Below, in pieces: positions 37,419 through 48,215 of a DNA stretch of 64,000 nt. Position 1 is the first letter of the stretch; every line of letters starts with the position of its first letter. The notes beneath the pieces were generated by a model. The model made no database searches. It worked only from the letters and a program-made list of their open reading frames with translations, and had not been told where the DNA came from. The stretch is from Heracleum sosnowskyi (lineage: Eukaryota > Streptophyta > Magnoliopsida > Apiales > Apiaceae): positions 51,253,190 to 51,317,189 of the forward strand of contig CM061244.1 in NCBI GenBank assembly GCA_030848705.1, written 5' to 3'. A program made the translations under genes and the position numbers.

Positions 37419-37959
37419 TTATTTTTGAGATTTTTGCAAGTTACATTGTAGCCAGAAATTTGCTATGTTTTTCTGTGAATTAATTTTCTCAGGAAAAAGT
37501 GCAATTTTGTCTAATTCAAAATTACTATGTCAACGAAACGCACCATTTCGTTGACAGTCTTAGCCTTTTTCTGGGTGTTTCGTTGATAGCTCTTTTATAT
37601 CAACGAAACGCAGCTTTATCAACGAAATAGACGGGACTTTAACCGCCCAATCCTGATTCGTTGATATAGCGCAGTTAATCTGAACTGTTGAAATTTGACA
37701 CGTCTTTTACCACGATCTATACATACACCCCTGTAAGTATAAATCATGGTAATACTTTAAAAGTAACGGTTATATTTTTTAAGCCAATCCAGTAATTTAC
37801 ATTGATTATTGGACTTAATTTCTGAGAATTTTTGGGGGAGTATTTAAGAAATTCTATTTTCTTTAATTCTTTTTTTACCTGTTCTCAAAAATTCCAAAGG
37901 CTTTTCTTTCTTCTTCTCTCTAACAAGCAATTCAGTTCGAAGCTTTTCTTCACTCAACA
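37419..37959 (+). promoter_or_regulatory. Spacer between pol and third ORF, element B
   Basis: Matches the spacer of element A. The motif cluster at 37528-37690 again includes the GTCAACGAAA / TTTCGTTGAC inverted repeat, and a TATTTAAG sits upstream of a pyrimidine-rich leader. No ORF. Confidence 0.55.
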
Positions 37960-40900
37960 ATGGCACCAATAGTCAAGCTTATGTCTGCTGGAGGGTTTAT
38001 CTATGAGAAGAACAACTCCATCCCTTTTGTTGTCAAGGAAAACCCGAACAGCATCTTTTTCAAAATGATGGATTTCATGAAGAATTGCAAGTTGAGCTAT
38101 GCAATGTTTCACTCTACACCACTCTACAATGAGATAATTGAGGAGATTTGGACCTCATATGAGTATAGTGGGACAAATTGCACTTTGCAATTCACCATCC
38201 AAGGTAATGAGTATATAGTTAACTCTGATGTATTGCAAGAATGTCTACATATTCCTGAAAATAACTGTAATGCCTTGCCTACATATACTGAAATGATTAA
38301 TATGCTAAATTCTATAAACTACTCTTTGCCTAATGATAATATGGGTAAGATTATTAGGAGAGGTTTGGTTAAGGAATACAGTTACTTAGCTGATGCATTC
38401 ATTAAGGTCTTCTCTGGAAAGATTAGCAATTTTGATGCATTAACTAATTCTATGTTGATTCTCTTAACCATGCTTCTAACTGATAGATATTACAACTTTA
38501 GCACTCAACTTATGTATGAAATTGGTACTAAGTTGGGTGATAAGGCTAATAGGAAAAAGAATATCTATTATGCTAGGTTTCTGATGATGTTGGCTAACCA
38601 TGTTAGTCCAGCACCATTAGTTATCTCTAACCCTATTTCCAGGTTCAAGTGTTTTGTGCAAGAGAAGAGGGTTTTGATAGATATACTGAGACTTAACCAC
38701 AATGGTGATGTCCTAGTGTTGTATCTGCCCATCATTGAGGTAACTTCTTCTAACCCTGTTAGTGTAGTTGTTACTTCTATTGTTTCACCTACCAATGTTG
38801 CTATGGAGTCTGTAGCTATGTCCCAACAGGCTCCTGCCCAAGCAGCAAAACCTAAATCTAAGAAATCCTCAAAGCCAACCTCAGGTGCTTCTCAAAAGGC
38901 ACCTGTTTCACAAACTACCTCACAACCAAAGGGGAGTGATTCTGGAGTTGTGAGAGGTGAGGGAAGGGGTGAAAATCAAAGAAACCCCAAGAATAAGGAA
39001 GGAAAGGATAGTGTGTCCCAGCCATGCCCCATTGTGTCTTCCCAACAAGGCATAATGAGTAAAATGGATTTAAACACAAGTCTAGTTGCATCCTCCCAAA
39101 AGGATGTGATTATTGAAACAAGCTCTCCTCCAAGAGGGTAAGGGACACTTCAAGCCCACAGTCTACATTTTCCCAATACCAAAGGAGAGTGAAGCAAAAA
39201 TCCAAGGGTACATAGGGTGCACACACTCTGGAAGCAACACTTCCAGTTTCACAAATTCAGTTTGATGTAACCCCAATTATTATTCTGGGGTTACAATCTC
39301 ATTCTCTAAACATCAACCTTGACCTATCTCCACCAAATTCACCAACTCAGTCTTTAGATGTGGACATGATCCATACATCTATTCCTGATTCTCCAACTCT
39401 TATCTTAGAGAAGCCCCACTCTGAAGCTGGTGGTCATCACTTGTTAAGTGATTTGTTGGGCCATCAACCAATTTTTTCTGAAGCTGCAAGAGGATCTGTG
39501 GACCCCAATCTCACATCAATCACCACATATTCGATTGTAATTTCACTTTCTCAAAATGCTTTATTGACTTCATCAACGGAACAGCCTCTTTCGTTGACAA
39601 GTGTTTCTCCATCAACGGTATCCATACCGTTGACAGTTCAAACTACCATTCCGTTGATAGGTCATTCTACACCCCTTATTGAAGATCAAGTTGTTTCCAC
39701 AAGTAGTGTAGATGACCTGGTGGTAGTTGAAACACTTTTAGGTTTGAGAGAGAGTGAAACTGAGAGGCTGGCTTGCAGCCAGGCAAAAGGAGAGAATGAG
39801 AGTGAGAGGCTGGCTATTTCTTCCAGCCAGGCAAAAGGAGAGATTGAGAGTACCACCTTAGTAGGTGAAGGTGAGGGTGTGAGAGGTGTGAGCCATGGGG
39901 AGCCCATGATGTAAAAAAAGAGTGGAGAGAGAGAACGGACTACAGGAGTCATAAGGGAGGAAGCATCCATTGCTAGTGAGTTAATGGGGGTCAGTGAGGG
40001 AGAAAGGGAACTTACTTTCCAAGAGCATTATCAACAAACTCTGGATAGTATTTCCCTGGATCCTGAGACCTTTACTCATCCTGTACCAGCCTATCAGGTT
40101 ATGGCTCAACAGGGCAATGTGGAGGCAAAGAGGTCACTAAACCTAATTCATACAACTACATCAATGCAAAGAGCAAAGGATGCCTTGACCAATCTATCTC
40201 CAGCAGCTGCAGCAAGTGGAGACTTTAACTTTTCTGATGATGAGGACAGTTTTGGAGACAATCTACAGGTGGCCACTACTTCACAGACTGGGACTTCTGT
40301 GGTGCCTCCTAGACCAAACTGGCTTTCTCAGGATATGCAGGGAAGATGCACTCTAGATGCTGCTATCACAAGGCAGTACAATGAGGCATATCTAGCTCAT
40401 GAGTCTGCAAATGCAAGGGACAAGAAATTCTACAAGGCCATCATGGATTCACTGGAAATCCAAAGGCTACAGATGTTACAGACAAGGATTGAAGCTACAG
40501 AAATCAAGGATTCCATTAGCAACCTCAGGGATGCTACTGACAGGAGGCTGGATGAAAAGCTTCCTCTTCTAACTGTGTCCAAGATGAACAGGTTTTTCTC
40601 CAAGGAACCTGAAGTGTCCTCATCTTTGAAGACTCTTTCCTCTAGAGTGGACAAAGTTGAGGCTACACTTTCTCACATGCAAAAGGAACAGGAGAAGAAA
40701 ACTCAGCTACTCACCCAGCTTTTGGCAGCTCAAGGACTCCCTATCATCTCACTTGATGATAACAAAAAGGGGGAGAAATCTAAGGAGCTAGAGAAATCTA
40801 AGGAGCTTGATATACAAATCACAAAGGTTTTGGTCCTAGCCATTTTCTTACCAAATGAGCCACTAGCAATGGGGGAGCTTGGACAGAAGAAAAAGGATGG

Positions 40901-42434
40901 CATTGACCTAATTCAGGAAGCTTCTATGAGGATGAGACTTGCAGAACAGATCAAAGATCATTGGTCCAACATAGAAGCAAGGGTCAAGAGAATTGCTGGA
41001 ACTGCAAAGAACTCAAATCCATCAACGGATCAACCATCAACGAATGCCATGGTTGTAACATCAACGGAATGGGAGCCACAGTTCAAGAGTTCTTATGTTA
41101 TAGAACCCCTTCAACATGGAGTCCTTCAAGATTCAAGAAGTGAGAAAGGACAATCTTCATGCTTTAGGAATGTGGATGCAAGAGGGATATCTCCAATATC
41201 ACCTGTCAAACCCAAGGGCAAGAACATTGCAAGGATATTTTATCCTCCACCAAAGCCAGATGAGTTCAAAGTCCTCGGGAAGCTGATCATTGAAAGCAAA
41301 GAGAGCAATCATCCAAGCATAAGGAACAAAAGGGCCATCATCTACAGGGATAGCAAAGAAATCTACATTTGGGTTGGTCACCCAAATTTTGCTAAGGCCA
41401 AAGCTGAAGAATCTGAAAGGACAGCAATGCAAGCACTAGCAGTTGCTCAATCACTTGAAGATGAAGAAACCCTACAGGAAGAAAAGGCTAAGGATGAAGC
41501 TAAGGAAGCTGGAAAGGAAAGGAAGAGTGTAAGGCAGCCAAAGGCTAGAGCTAAAAGGAATCTGAACTTTGACAAAGATGATTCTCAGGACACTGCTCAA
41601 GACTCTTCCACAACAAGTGCACATCAAATTCTTGTTGATCTACCTCATGAAGGAAAGTTGGCCTGTTATCCTGCACATCCTGTCAACTTTCATGATCAAC
41701 CAATTATGCCAAAAGAGGAACCTCTTGAATTTGATGAGGCCTACTTTCCAAAGTTCCTATTTGAGAAGGATCAACCAATGAAGACAAAGAAAAGGGCTGT
41801 CAAGGCAAAGCCAGTGTTTGTGAGAAAGCCACAACCTCAGAAACCCCCTGCAAATCCAGAGGACTGCATGTACATTGCTGACATCAGGGAAGAATCCAGT
41901 TTACATCTTGACCTAGACAACCTGGTGGAAGTAAGAGGCATTGCAGCTTCTCAAAAATTGCCTGAGAGACTAGTTTATACATTCAAGGGAGGTAGAGAAC
42001 AAGTGTGGCCTCTCTATAGAATTTTAGGAGAAGACTATCAAACACCACTCTCGGTGTTTAGATGCTTGAAGAAGGACTTTGGCTTCACCAAAACAGCCAA
42101 GTCTGAGGTGGTCTCCAAAATCTGTCAGATAAAGGCTAGCTGGAACAAGCCTGAGGCTCTTCCCAGGATGCTTAGAGTGCCCTCAACAGGAAAGAAGATC
42201 CATCTTCAACCATACTGGATGATGGAATTTAAGGACAAGGACAATTGCAGAAGATTCTTCAGGATGGAAGACCAGCTGGATAAGGCATCTAATCAAACTC
42301 TAAAGTTTATGCAATCCATGCTTGGTGATCAAGATGAAGAGGAGAAAATCTTTTACAGAAGGCTACAGTTCCAAATTGAGGAAAACAACTCTAAGAGAGG
42401 GAAGAAGACTATGCCACGAAGAAGACACAGATGA
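37960..42434 (+). pseudogene. Third ORF of element B (env-like position), decayed
   Basis: Same start and same end (GKKTMPRRRHR) as the intact ORF of element A. Lesions: a 13-bp deletion near 39133 that shifts frame into TAG/TAA-type stops, a TAG near 39211 where element A has CAG, and TAA at 39912-39914 where element A has CAA. From 39984 to 42434 an 816-codon frame remains open and includes the coiled coil and basic C-terminus. A 15-bp in-frame duplication (KSKELEKSKEL) and an insertion rich in TCAACGGA-type motifs (41026-41075) are unique to this copy. Confidence 0.9.
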
Positions 42435-42607
42435 AACATTTGCTCAGTCTAGAGGAGCACTTTTGGGCATTAGTCTTCTAAGTCTTGTATTTTGTCTAAA
42501 ATATTATGAAGCTTAATGCATTTTCTACTTTTGTAATTTATGATGTATCTGAGTGTTTTTGTTATCATCAAGTCTCTTGATTTATGGCTGTTATTCTATC
42601 AGTCATA

Positions 42608-42620
42608 AATTGGGGGAGAT
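42608..42620 (+). other. Polypurine tract, element B
   Basis: AATTGGGGGAGAT immediately before the 3' LTR, identical to element A. Confidence 0.9.
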
Positions 42621-43673
42621 TGTTAGGAATATGTTGTTCTTGATGATAAACATAAAACACTTAGTAGAATTTGTGTAAAGTCATTTTGTAGCTGTCAACG
42701 AAATGGCATGCTTTGCAGCATTCCGTTGACAGGAAGCTCATCAACGAAATGAGTGATGTAGCAATTGCACTGTACAATACTTCTAGTTTGATATGCATTT
42801 CGTTGTAGATATTGGATAGGTTTTCTAAGTCATGTTGACTAAGTACTAGATAGACAAAATAGGTTGGTTAATTGTAAATATATTATGCCTTGTAATTTTG
42901 CCTAAGTGAAGACATGTCAACGGTATGAAGATTACTCTGTCAACGGTATGGAGTTTACTCATCAACGAAACGAAGTTTACTCATCAACGAAACGAAGATT
43001 ACTCATCAACGAAACGAAGAATAAAGCTATCAATGAAACACACCTTACTGCTATCAACGAATCATTATCACTTTTCTGAATAGTTGACAAAGTGATAGTG
43101 ACAGTTTTCTGACAGATCAAAAGGAGATGTGGAAGTGTACTTTGCATTGGAAACCATTAAAATGGACATGGGGAATAAGGAAACATTCCAATTTCCAATC
43201 TGGTTATTGAGTGGGATCACTATAAGACTGAAGACAGAAGACAAAGATCTCCAAGGACCATTGGACAAAAGGGATGAAAAGCAAGTTATTGACGGTTACC
43301 TTTAGTGTAGCCAAAAATAGTTTTGTAAACTTGGGAATATATATATAACCAAGTGTAGCAGTTAAAATAGAAGTAAGAGAAGAAAAACAAATAGATTGTA
43401 TTAGCTATCTTTGAGAGCATACTTCTCTACATTCTTGTAACTGAGCAGCTATGTACTTTTTGTATCACAGATTATTTCCGCAATAAAAATCACTTCAGTT
43501 GGATCATTAAACAATCCAACTGAAATTATTAAGTGCTTGTGGTTTTTATTTTATAAGTTCAGTTTTAATTTGTAAGTTATTTTTAAGTTTGAAAAATATC
43601 AAGAATTGTATTCAACCCCTCCCCCCCCCCCCCCCCCCCTTCTACAATTCTGTTAGGTCATTTGAGATTAACA
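42621..43673 (+). repeat. 3' LTR of element B
   Basis: 1053 bp. Longer than the 5' LTR because the C-run has grown to C4-T-C19 at 43616-43639. The motif cluster at 42690-43065 is retained. Confidence 0.96.
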
Positions 43674-43678
43674 CCAAC
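43674..43678. repeat. Target-site duplication, right copy, element B
   Basis: CCAAC, identical to 30496-30500. Confidence 0.95.
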
Positions 43679-43812
43679 CCCGATCACCAGCTACAACACT
43701 ATTGCTACTAACGTCACAAACAAAAAAAAACCACATCTAATGTAATATTCATTCCTCTAACCTTTTTAGTCCCGTCATCATATGAGATCTTGAAATTAAC
43801 TTGTATGCGAGG

Positions 43813-43841
43813 CCCGTGCCTCGCACGGGCACCAATGCTAG
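43813..43841 (+). other. Helitron 3' terminus (hairpin and CTAG)
   Basis: CCCGTGC at 43813-43819 pairs with GCACGGG at 43823-43829; 8 bases later CTAG ends the element at 43841, and the next base is T. This is the classic Helitron 3' signature. It lies only 163 bp beyond element B's duplication, so B landed close to the Helitron end. Confidence 0.88.
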
Positions 43842-43956
43842 TTAATACATTAATCACGTAACATTAAAGGGCAACAACACACAAATTTCAATTACACAAT
43901 TTATTAAAATAGAAAAGCAAATACACTTTGCATTTATACGTATATAATTATAACAT

Positions 43957-44878
43957 GACTAATTTGCATTTCGCATTCTCTTGGTTTTGACTTATTGCAT
44001 TTCGCACTCAGTAGTATAATTATATGAATTTTGCATCCCGTACCTTTCAAGCCCTGCACTTTGCACCCCTTTAACGATTTTACGTTAAATTTGACCACTA
44101 CCGTTAGTCAAAATGAGAATATTTCGGTCATTATAATCATTAATAATTTTTAAAATTAAATTATCTCAATTATTATTATGATTTTTAGATTTTTAGATTT
44201 ATCAAATCCTAATTTATAATATACAGACTTTTCAAAATATTATTTATAATTCAGATTTTTTTTAAAAAATACATTATAATTCTAGTAAAGTATTATTTAA
44301 AATATAAAATATAATTTTTATAATTTTCAAAATATTCTTTATAAAAAATATATCAAAACTTTAAAATTTTGTCTTTTTTTCGGGTATTTTTTATAAAAAA
44401 TTAAAGTTTTAAATTGTGTTTCTTTATTTTTTAAAAATAAATTATGTTAAATATAATAATAAATGACCAAAATACCCTCATGTAACCGTCAGACTTAATG
44501 GTGTTAATTAAAAAAAGTGCAAATTGCAGGGAGATTTGAAAATTAGGGGATGCAAAATGCATATAATTATACTCCCTCCGTCCCATCCATTTGTTAACAT
44601 TTGAAATGGAGGGCTCAGCACACATTTTAAGTCTCATATAAAATATAGTTCCATTATTTATTTTTAATTTGTTTTTTGAATAAAAATCCAAACATTTAAT
44701 TTGTATTCAGAAGAAAAAAAAAATTAAAACAATTAATGAAATTATACTTTAAAGGAGCCTTAAAATACGTGCCGAACATCCTCTTCCAAATGTTAACTTC
44801 CTGCTGGGATGGAGGGAGTACTACTCAATGCGAAGTGAAATAAGCCAAAATCAAGGTGATGCGAAGTGCAAATTAGTC
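43957..44878. mobile_element. MULE-like MITE with ~80-bp terminal inverted repeats
   Basis: The left terminus GACTAATTTGCATTTCGCAT pairs with its near-complement ending at 44878, and the inverted similarity extends through about 80 bp. Flanks are TTATAACAT and TTATAACAA, 8 of 9 matching, as for a Mutator-like 9-bp duplication. The interior is AT-rich and noncoding. A Stowaway interrupts the right inverted repeat. Confidence 0.78.
44572..44818. mobile_element. Stowaway-type MITE nested in the MULE-like MITE
   Basis: Starts CTCCCTCCGTCCC and ends GGGATGGAGGGAG with TA on both sides (44570-44571, 44819-44820). 247 bp, noncoding. Terminal sequence and TA duplication are diagnostic of Stowaway (Tc1/mariner). 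Confidence 0.88.
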
Positions 44879-45277
44879 TTATAACAACATAAACTTGATA
44901 TTTTATGCTCATGTAGACGCTCTTGTGCCGCACAGTAGACTTGATAAATAGTAATATCAATTTAAAAGTTCAAATGATTCAATCAAATAAGGGACTGTAA
45001 ATTGTACCTCGCTCTTGCTATTATCTTAACGAAGAAAAGTGATCCACAAGCACTGCCTATGTTTTCATACATCGCCTCTGTGTTTCCTTTTACGTCTCGC
45101 CCGGGGTGGTCTTACTAGGGTTTTTCTATTAATCTTGCGTGCTTAGAAAATAAGTGGTTGCGTTAATATATAAAGGTCTAAATATCCTAAAACTTATAGA
45201 ATTTTAATAATCACCTAATTGTTATTTATTTTCTAATTAATAGAAAAAATAAATGGATCACCAATTCTAATTTTAAA

Positions 45278-45278
<1 letters not shown>
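44879..45278. other. Intergenic, nothing recognised
   Basis: AT-rich, no ORF or terminal repeat seen. Confidence 0.4.

Positions 45279-45321
<43 letters not shown>
45279..45321. repeat. (TTA)n microsatellite
   Basis: About fourteen perfect ATT/TTA trinucleotides. The poly-Asn reading on the minus strand is an artefact of this repeat. Confidence 0.95.
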
Positions 45322-45324
<3 letters not shown>

Positions 45325-45882
45325 CTATAATTCATATATATTACATCAACATGAGTTGTATCTATATCTGTATCTACAGTAGTACGAGTATTATTATGTT
45401 CTTCATTGTGTACCGGAGAAGAAGTACCTGATACGACATAAGCATATGATTGGAAAGCAGGAGTGAAACAAGACATCTCAATCAAAAAAGAGAATTCAAT
45501 CGCCGAATCAATCACCAGACAATCGCCGAAACAATCAATTGTAACACAGCAAATCAATATAAACCCTAGGTAAAGAGGTGTAAATTGAGATCAATAAGTG
45601 CGGAAAGTAGCTCTGATACCATATAGAGATGAAAAGATCTCAATCATCTAATACAGAATAAGCTTTTCAAACAAACTATCAATGGAGATATGTAGAACAC
45701 AATTCAAGTAGAAGATAAAGTGATCATATTGTTAGAAGAAGATAGAGAAAGAAATGTAATGTGATTAGAAATGAAAAACTTAGTTCTGTTTACAATCAAT
45801 TCGGGTATATAAACCCCACCACTTGCACTAACTAACTCTGTACAATCTGTAACAAACTTTTTTTTAACTATTATGACTAACA
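45322..45882 (-). mobile_element. Fragment of a different Ty1/copia element: one LTR, primer site and gag start
   Basis: On the minus strand: an LTR starting TGTTAGTCAT (45882) and ending near 45630, TGGTATCAGAGC at 45620-45609, a leader, and an ATG at 45476 opening a frame that reads MSCFTPAFQSYAY. The frame runs into the (TTA)n tract and the rest of the element is absent. The LTR right edge and exact LTR end are inferred (the CA lies a few bases from the primer site). Unrelated in sequence to elements A and B. Confidence 0.65.
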
Positions 45883-46373
45883 GTGACTTTTCCTATTACA
45901 AAATATAAAGTTGACTATTCTTCGATATAGATTGTGTGTCGTTTTCGAACGTCAACACAAATTAATTTGTGATTGAGTGGTGACACATGCGGAGACAAAC
46001 TGTGACACAACATGAGCATTGCACATTGCACAGTTGGAGCACGTGGGTCGAGCCCCACAAATACAAACAACATTTTGTATATCAAAGGAAACGCTATATA
46101 GACTTGTGTTTTTTTCCAAAATGCCCGTTCCTGCAATCAAAACGCAAAATGAAGTTACGTTGCCACTATAATTTTTCGGAATTCTTTTGTAAACGCCAAA
46201 CGATCTAGCGTTTCATACAAACGTGTATTTATCTACCATTTTACTGTGCTATTTGGGGTTATTTTTCATATTATGCTATTTTGAGCATTAAAATTAAAAT
46301 ATGTGTTATTGGGGCCAACACCCAAATTTGTATGATTAACTTTGAGAAAGTTAACTCTTCTAGACCAATTAAA
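45883..46373. other. Intergenic, nothing recognised
   Basis: Short overlapping ORFs on both strands without family resemblance; judged chance. Confidence 0.4.
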
Positions 46374-46497
46374 GGTTGTTTGGATCATGATTCCAACCCC
46401 GTTAATAAAAAAGTGAATAAAATTCTAATATATTTTTTATATTAAAATATCATTCCCATTTTTATTAACCTGCTTGAAATCCCTGATCCAAACCGGC
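46374..46497. mobile_element. Small fold-back MITE candidate
   Basis: The left arm, GTTTGGATCATGATTCC then GTTAATAAAAA, pairs with the right arm, TTTTTATTAAC then GATCCAAAC, around an AT-rich loop, giving a hairpin of about 124 bp. The target duplication is not clear; the ends resemble Tourist/Harbinger-type MITEs. Confidence 0.5.
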
Positions 46498-46975
46498 ACA
46501 TTAATTAACACAGATTCTGAACCGTCCATAATTTCTTTAGTTTCTGAGACACATTTTTGGATGTATAAGATAAATAATTTTTTTAACGGCTATCTAATCC
46601 GGATGATTAGTACAGTCCACTTGGTTCAAGTGATAACAAATCTCCTCTCGGACAATATTTTGTGAAATTAAACTTTTTTTTTTTTAACAATTGTAAAACT
46701 AAACTTTGAAACGGCACTTTCAACGCACTTTTCAGTTGAGAACAGTAAGAAACTAATTCAAAAACTGCAAAATATTGTATTATATAAGCTTTGCAGTTTT
46801 TTTAATTACAAAGTTTTATTCAGTAATAACTGAGGCCTGAGCAATACATTGTCGCTCTGCCATACACGAGCCAGCACTTCATGGAACTGTGTAACCTGCA
46901 ACACAACGTATCAGATATACTAATAAAAAGTCATAGAATTTTCAAAGAGTGAAACGACATTCTATGAACAAATTA

Positions 46976-47335
46976 TTAACTATAGAGATCATAAAATTTG
47001 GGAGGTTTCTTCAACATACTTCCACATCTGGTTCCGTGGGCTAATGTTTTCCCACATGAATTAGCAACCGAGACACATTTTTCCATGCTAATGATCTTCT
47101 CAACCTGATCAGTGATGTGTTGACAAACGCATGCCAGGTCTACATTCTTGAGAACATCGCAACATTCCTTTGATGGTGCACTTTCAGGACTGGACTTTTG
47201 AACGTATCGTGCACATTGTTGCATGAGACCCTGGATGTCGCCATGGCACTGGCCCGAAACCTGAATGGCATAGCCAAAGAGTAGAGTTGTGCAGCACAGC
47301 ATGAAAAAAACCTTAAACTGGTAGCTAATTGCCAT
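46976..47335 (-). CDS. Secreted lipid-transfer/AAI-domain protein (8-cysteine motif)
   Basis: 119 codons, no intron visible. Residues 1 to about 28 are a signal peptide (hydrophobic VFFMLCCTTLLFGYAI, cleavage likely after VSG). The mature part has the nsLTP/AAI cysteine pattern C-10-C-16-CC-9-CXC, followed by cysteines in KCVS, SCGK and RCGS; that is nine mature cysteines, one more than the usual eight, the extra one being in MEKC. Such proteins bind lipids in an internal cavity in the cell wall space; the closest impression is the Arabidopsis At3g52130-like group, not confirmed. The start is chosen because the signal peptide begins there and a TATA box lies at a sensible distance. It stands alone among repeats. 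Confidence 0.85.
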   Translation of the reverse strand: MAISYQFKVFFMLCCTTLLFGYAIQVSGQCHGDIQGLMQQCARYVQKSSPESAPSKECCDVLKNVDLACVCQHITDQVEKIISMEKCVSVANSCGKTLAHGTRCGSMLKKPPKFYDLYS

Positions 47336-47379
47336 TTTTGTGAAAATGTGGTGTGCTTAATTGAGTAAATGTTGGACAG

Positions 47380-47390
47380 TATATATAGGG
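47380..47390 (-). promoter_or_regulatory. TATA box of the lipid-transfer-type gene
   Basis: TATATATA on the minus strand about 45 bases upstream of the ATG at 47335, followed by a short leader. This spacing fits a plant core promoter with a short 5' leader. Confidence 0.55.
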
Positions 47391-47429
47391 GAAAGTGTAA
47401 GAATGACTGTTTGCATGAATGCCTCATAG

Positions 47430-48207
47430 CGTGAAGAGAGTTAGCGTTAAAGTTATATAGATTGAGATTACATGTGATGTGATATACTTTTCAGTACAGG
47501 TTTTTCCATGCACAATTAGCTCTTTTTGAATTATTATTATTAATTTTCTTTTCGGAAAAAGTTATAAAACTAATGCATTTATGTCTTTGTAGGCCTGAAT
47601 TGTCTGACCTCTTTTTACCAATAATAAAAGGGTATCCTCTACCATTGTCCAAGACTAGAGGATAACCTCTTTGCATCTGGTAATTGGTCTCTATGAAAGA
47701 AGAAAGGTCACTTGCAACAAAAAATTTAAACTAAATTTGTGAAAATATTACTTTGCTAGGATAAAAATCCGTCAAAATTAATATGTCCGTCCTGAATAAT
47801 TCCTGAGTGCATTGGAAAGTTTAATTTTGTGTTTTACTTTCTTGCATCTTTCACTCAACTGCTTCACTACATTCATGCCTGCGAGCTCATATTTTATGCG
47901 GGGAAATGAGCTAATTTATCAGTAAATCTTGTTGATTCATATTTAGTATGCAATGAGCTAAGAAATCCAATTTCAGGTCTAAACAATCACCTGGATCACT
48001 CAATTCACCTATGATTTACTTTGGACCAGACCCTTGAATCAGATTAATATAGGTATACGTGGGTCGTGGTGGATTACAACTAATTAAGTTCATCGGTTGT
48101 GTAGCTCTCCCTAAATTGAGCTCTGGTACCGGATATCATGTTAAATAACTGATCCGTCGAAAACTTAAGGTGTCAGAGTTCCCAAAATGATCTTATGATA
48201 TTCAACA
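47430..48207. other. Intergenic, nothing recognised
   Basis: AT-rich, upstream of the lipid-transfer-type gene. It may hold its regulatory sites, but none is identifiable. Confidence 0.4.
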
Positions 48208-48215
48208 CCTTAAAC

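Larger units (their letters stand above)
30501..43673 (+). mobile_element. Ty1/copia retrotransposon, Sirevirus-like, element B (complete, decayed)
   Basis: 13173 bp, bounded by LTRs with TGTTA...TAACA ends and flanked by the 5-bp duplication CCAAC. Same family and layout as element A. The LTRs differ by roughly 14 substitutions over about 1037 bp plus a C-run expansion. At a commonly used plant substitution rate of about 1.3e-8 per site per year this suggests an insertion around half a million years old (an estimate). Gag, pol and the third ORF each carry stops or frameshifts. It is inserted in the Helitron tail, which gives a relative age. Confidence 0.96.
12168..43841 (+). mobile_element. 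Helitron with RepHel and two RPA-like genes, interrupted by copia element B
   Basis: Contains a Rep/PIF1-helicase gene (12940-20415) and two RPA70-like genes (21128-24985, 26112-28837), the gene set known from plant autonomous Helitrons. The 3' end is recognisable: a hairpin at 43813-43829, then 12 bases, CTAG at 43838-43841, followed by T, as expected for insertion between A and T. Copia element B (30501-43673) sits in the tail. No 5' TC end was found between 12168 and 12940, so the left boundary given is only where element A stops. The true 5' end may lie beyond element A, outside the window. Without element B the visible part is about 18.5 kb. Confidence 0.85.

Noticed and set aside
45273..45557. 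ORF ending in a poly-Asn tract
   Set aside because: The tail is the (TTA)n microsatellite and the first part is LTR-downstream leader; only the ATG at 45476 is kept, as a possible gag start.
47140..47427. Overlapping 95-codon minus-strand ORF across the lipid-transfer-type gene
   Set aside because: It is a shadow in another frame; only the 46976-47335 frame has a signal peptide and the cysteine pattern.
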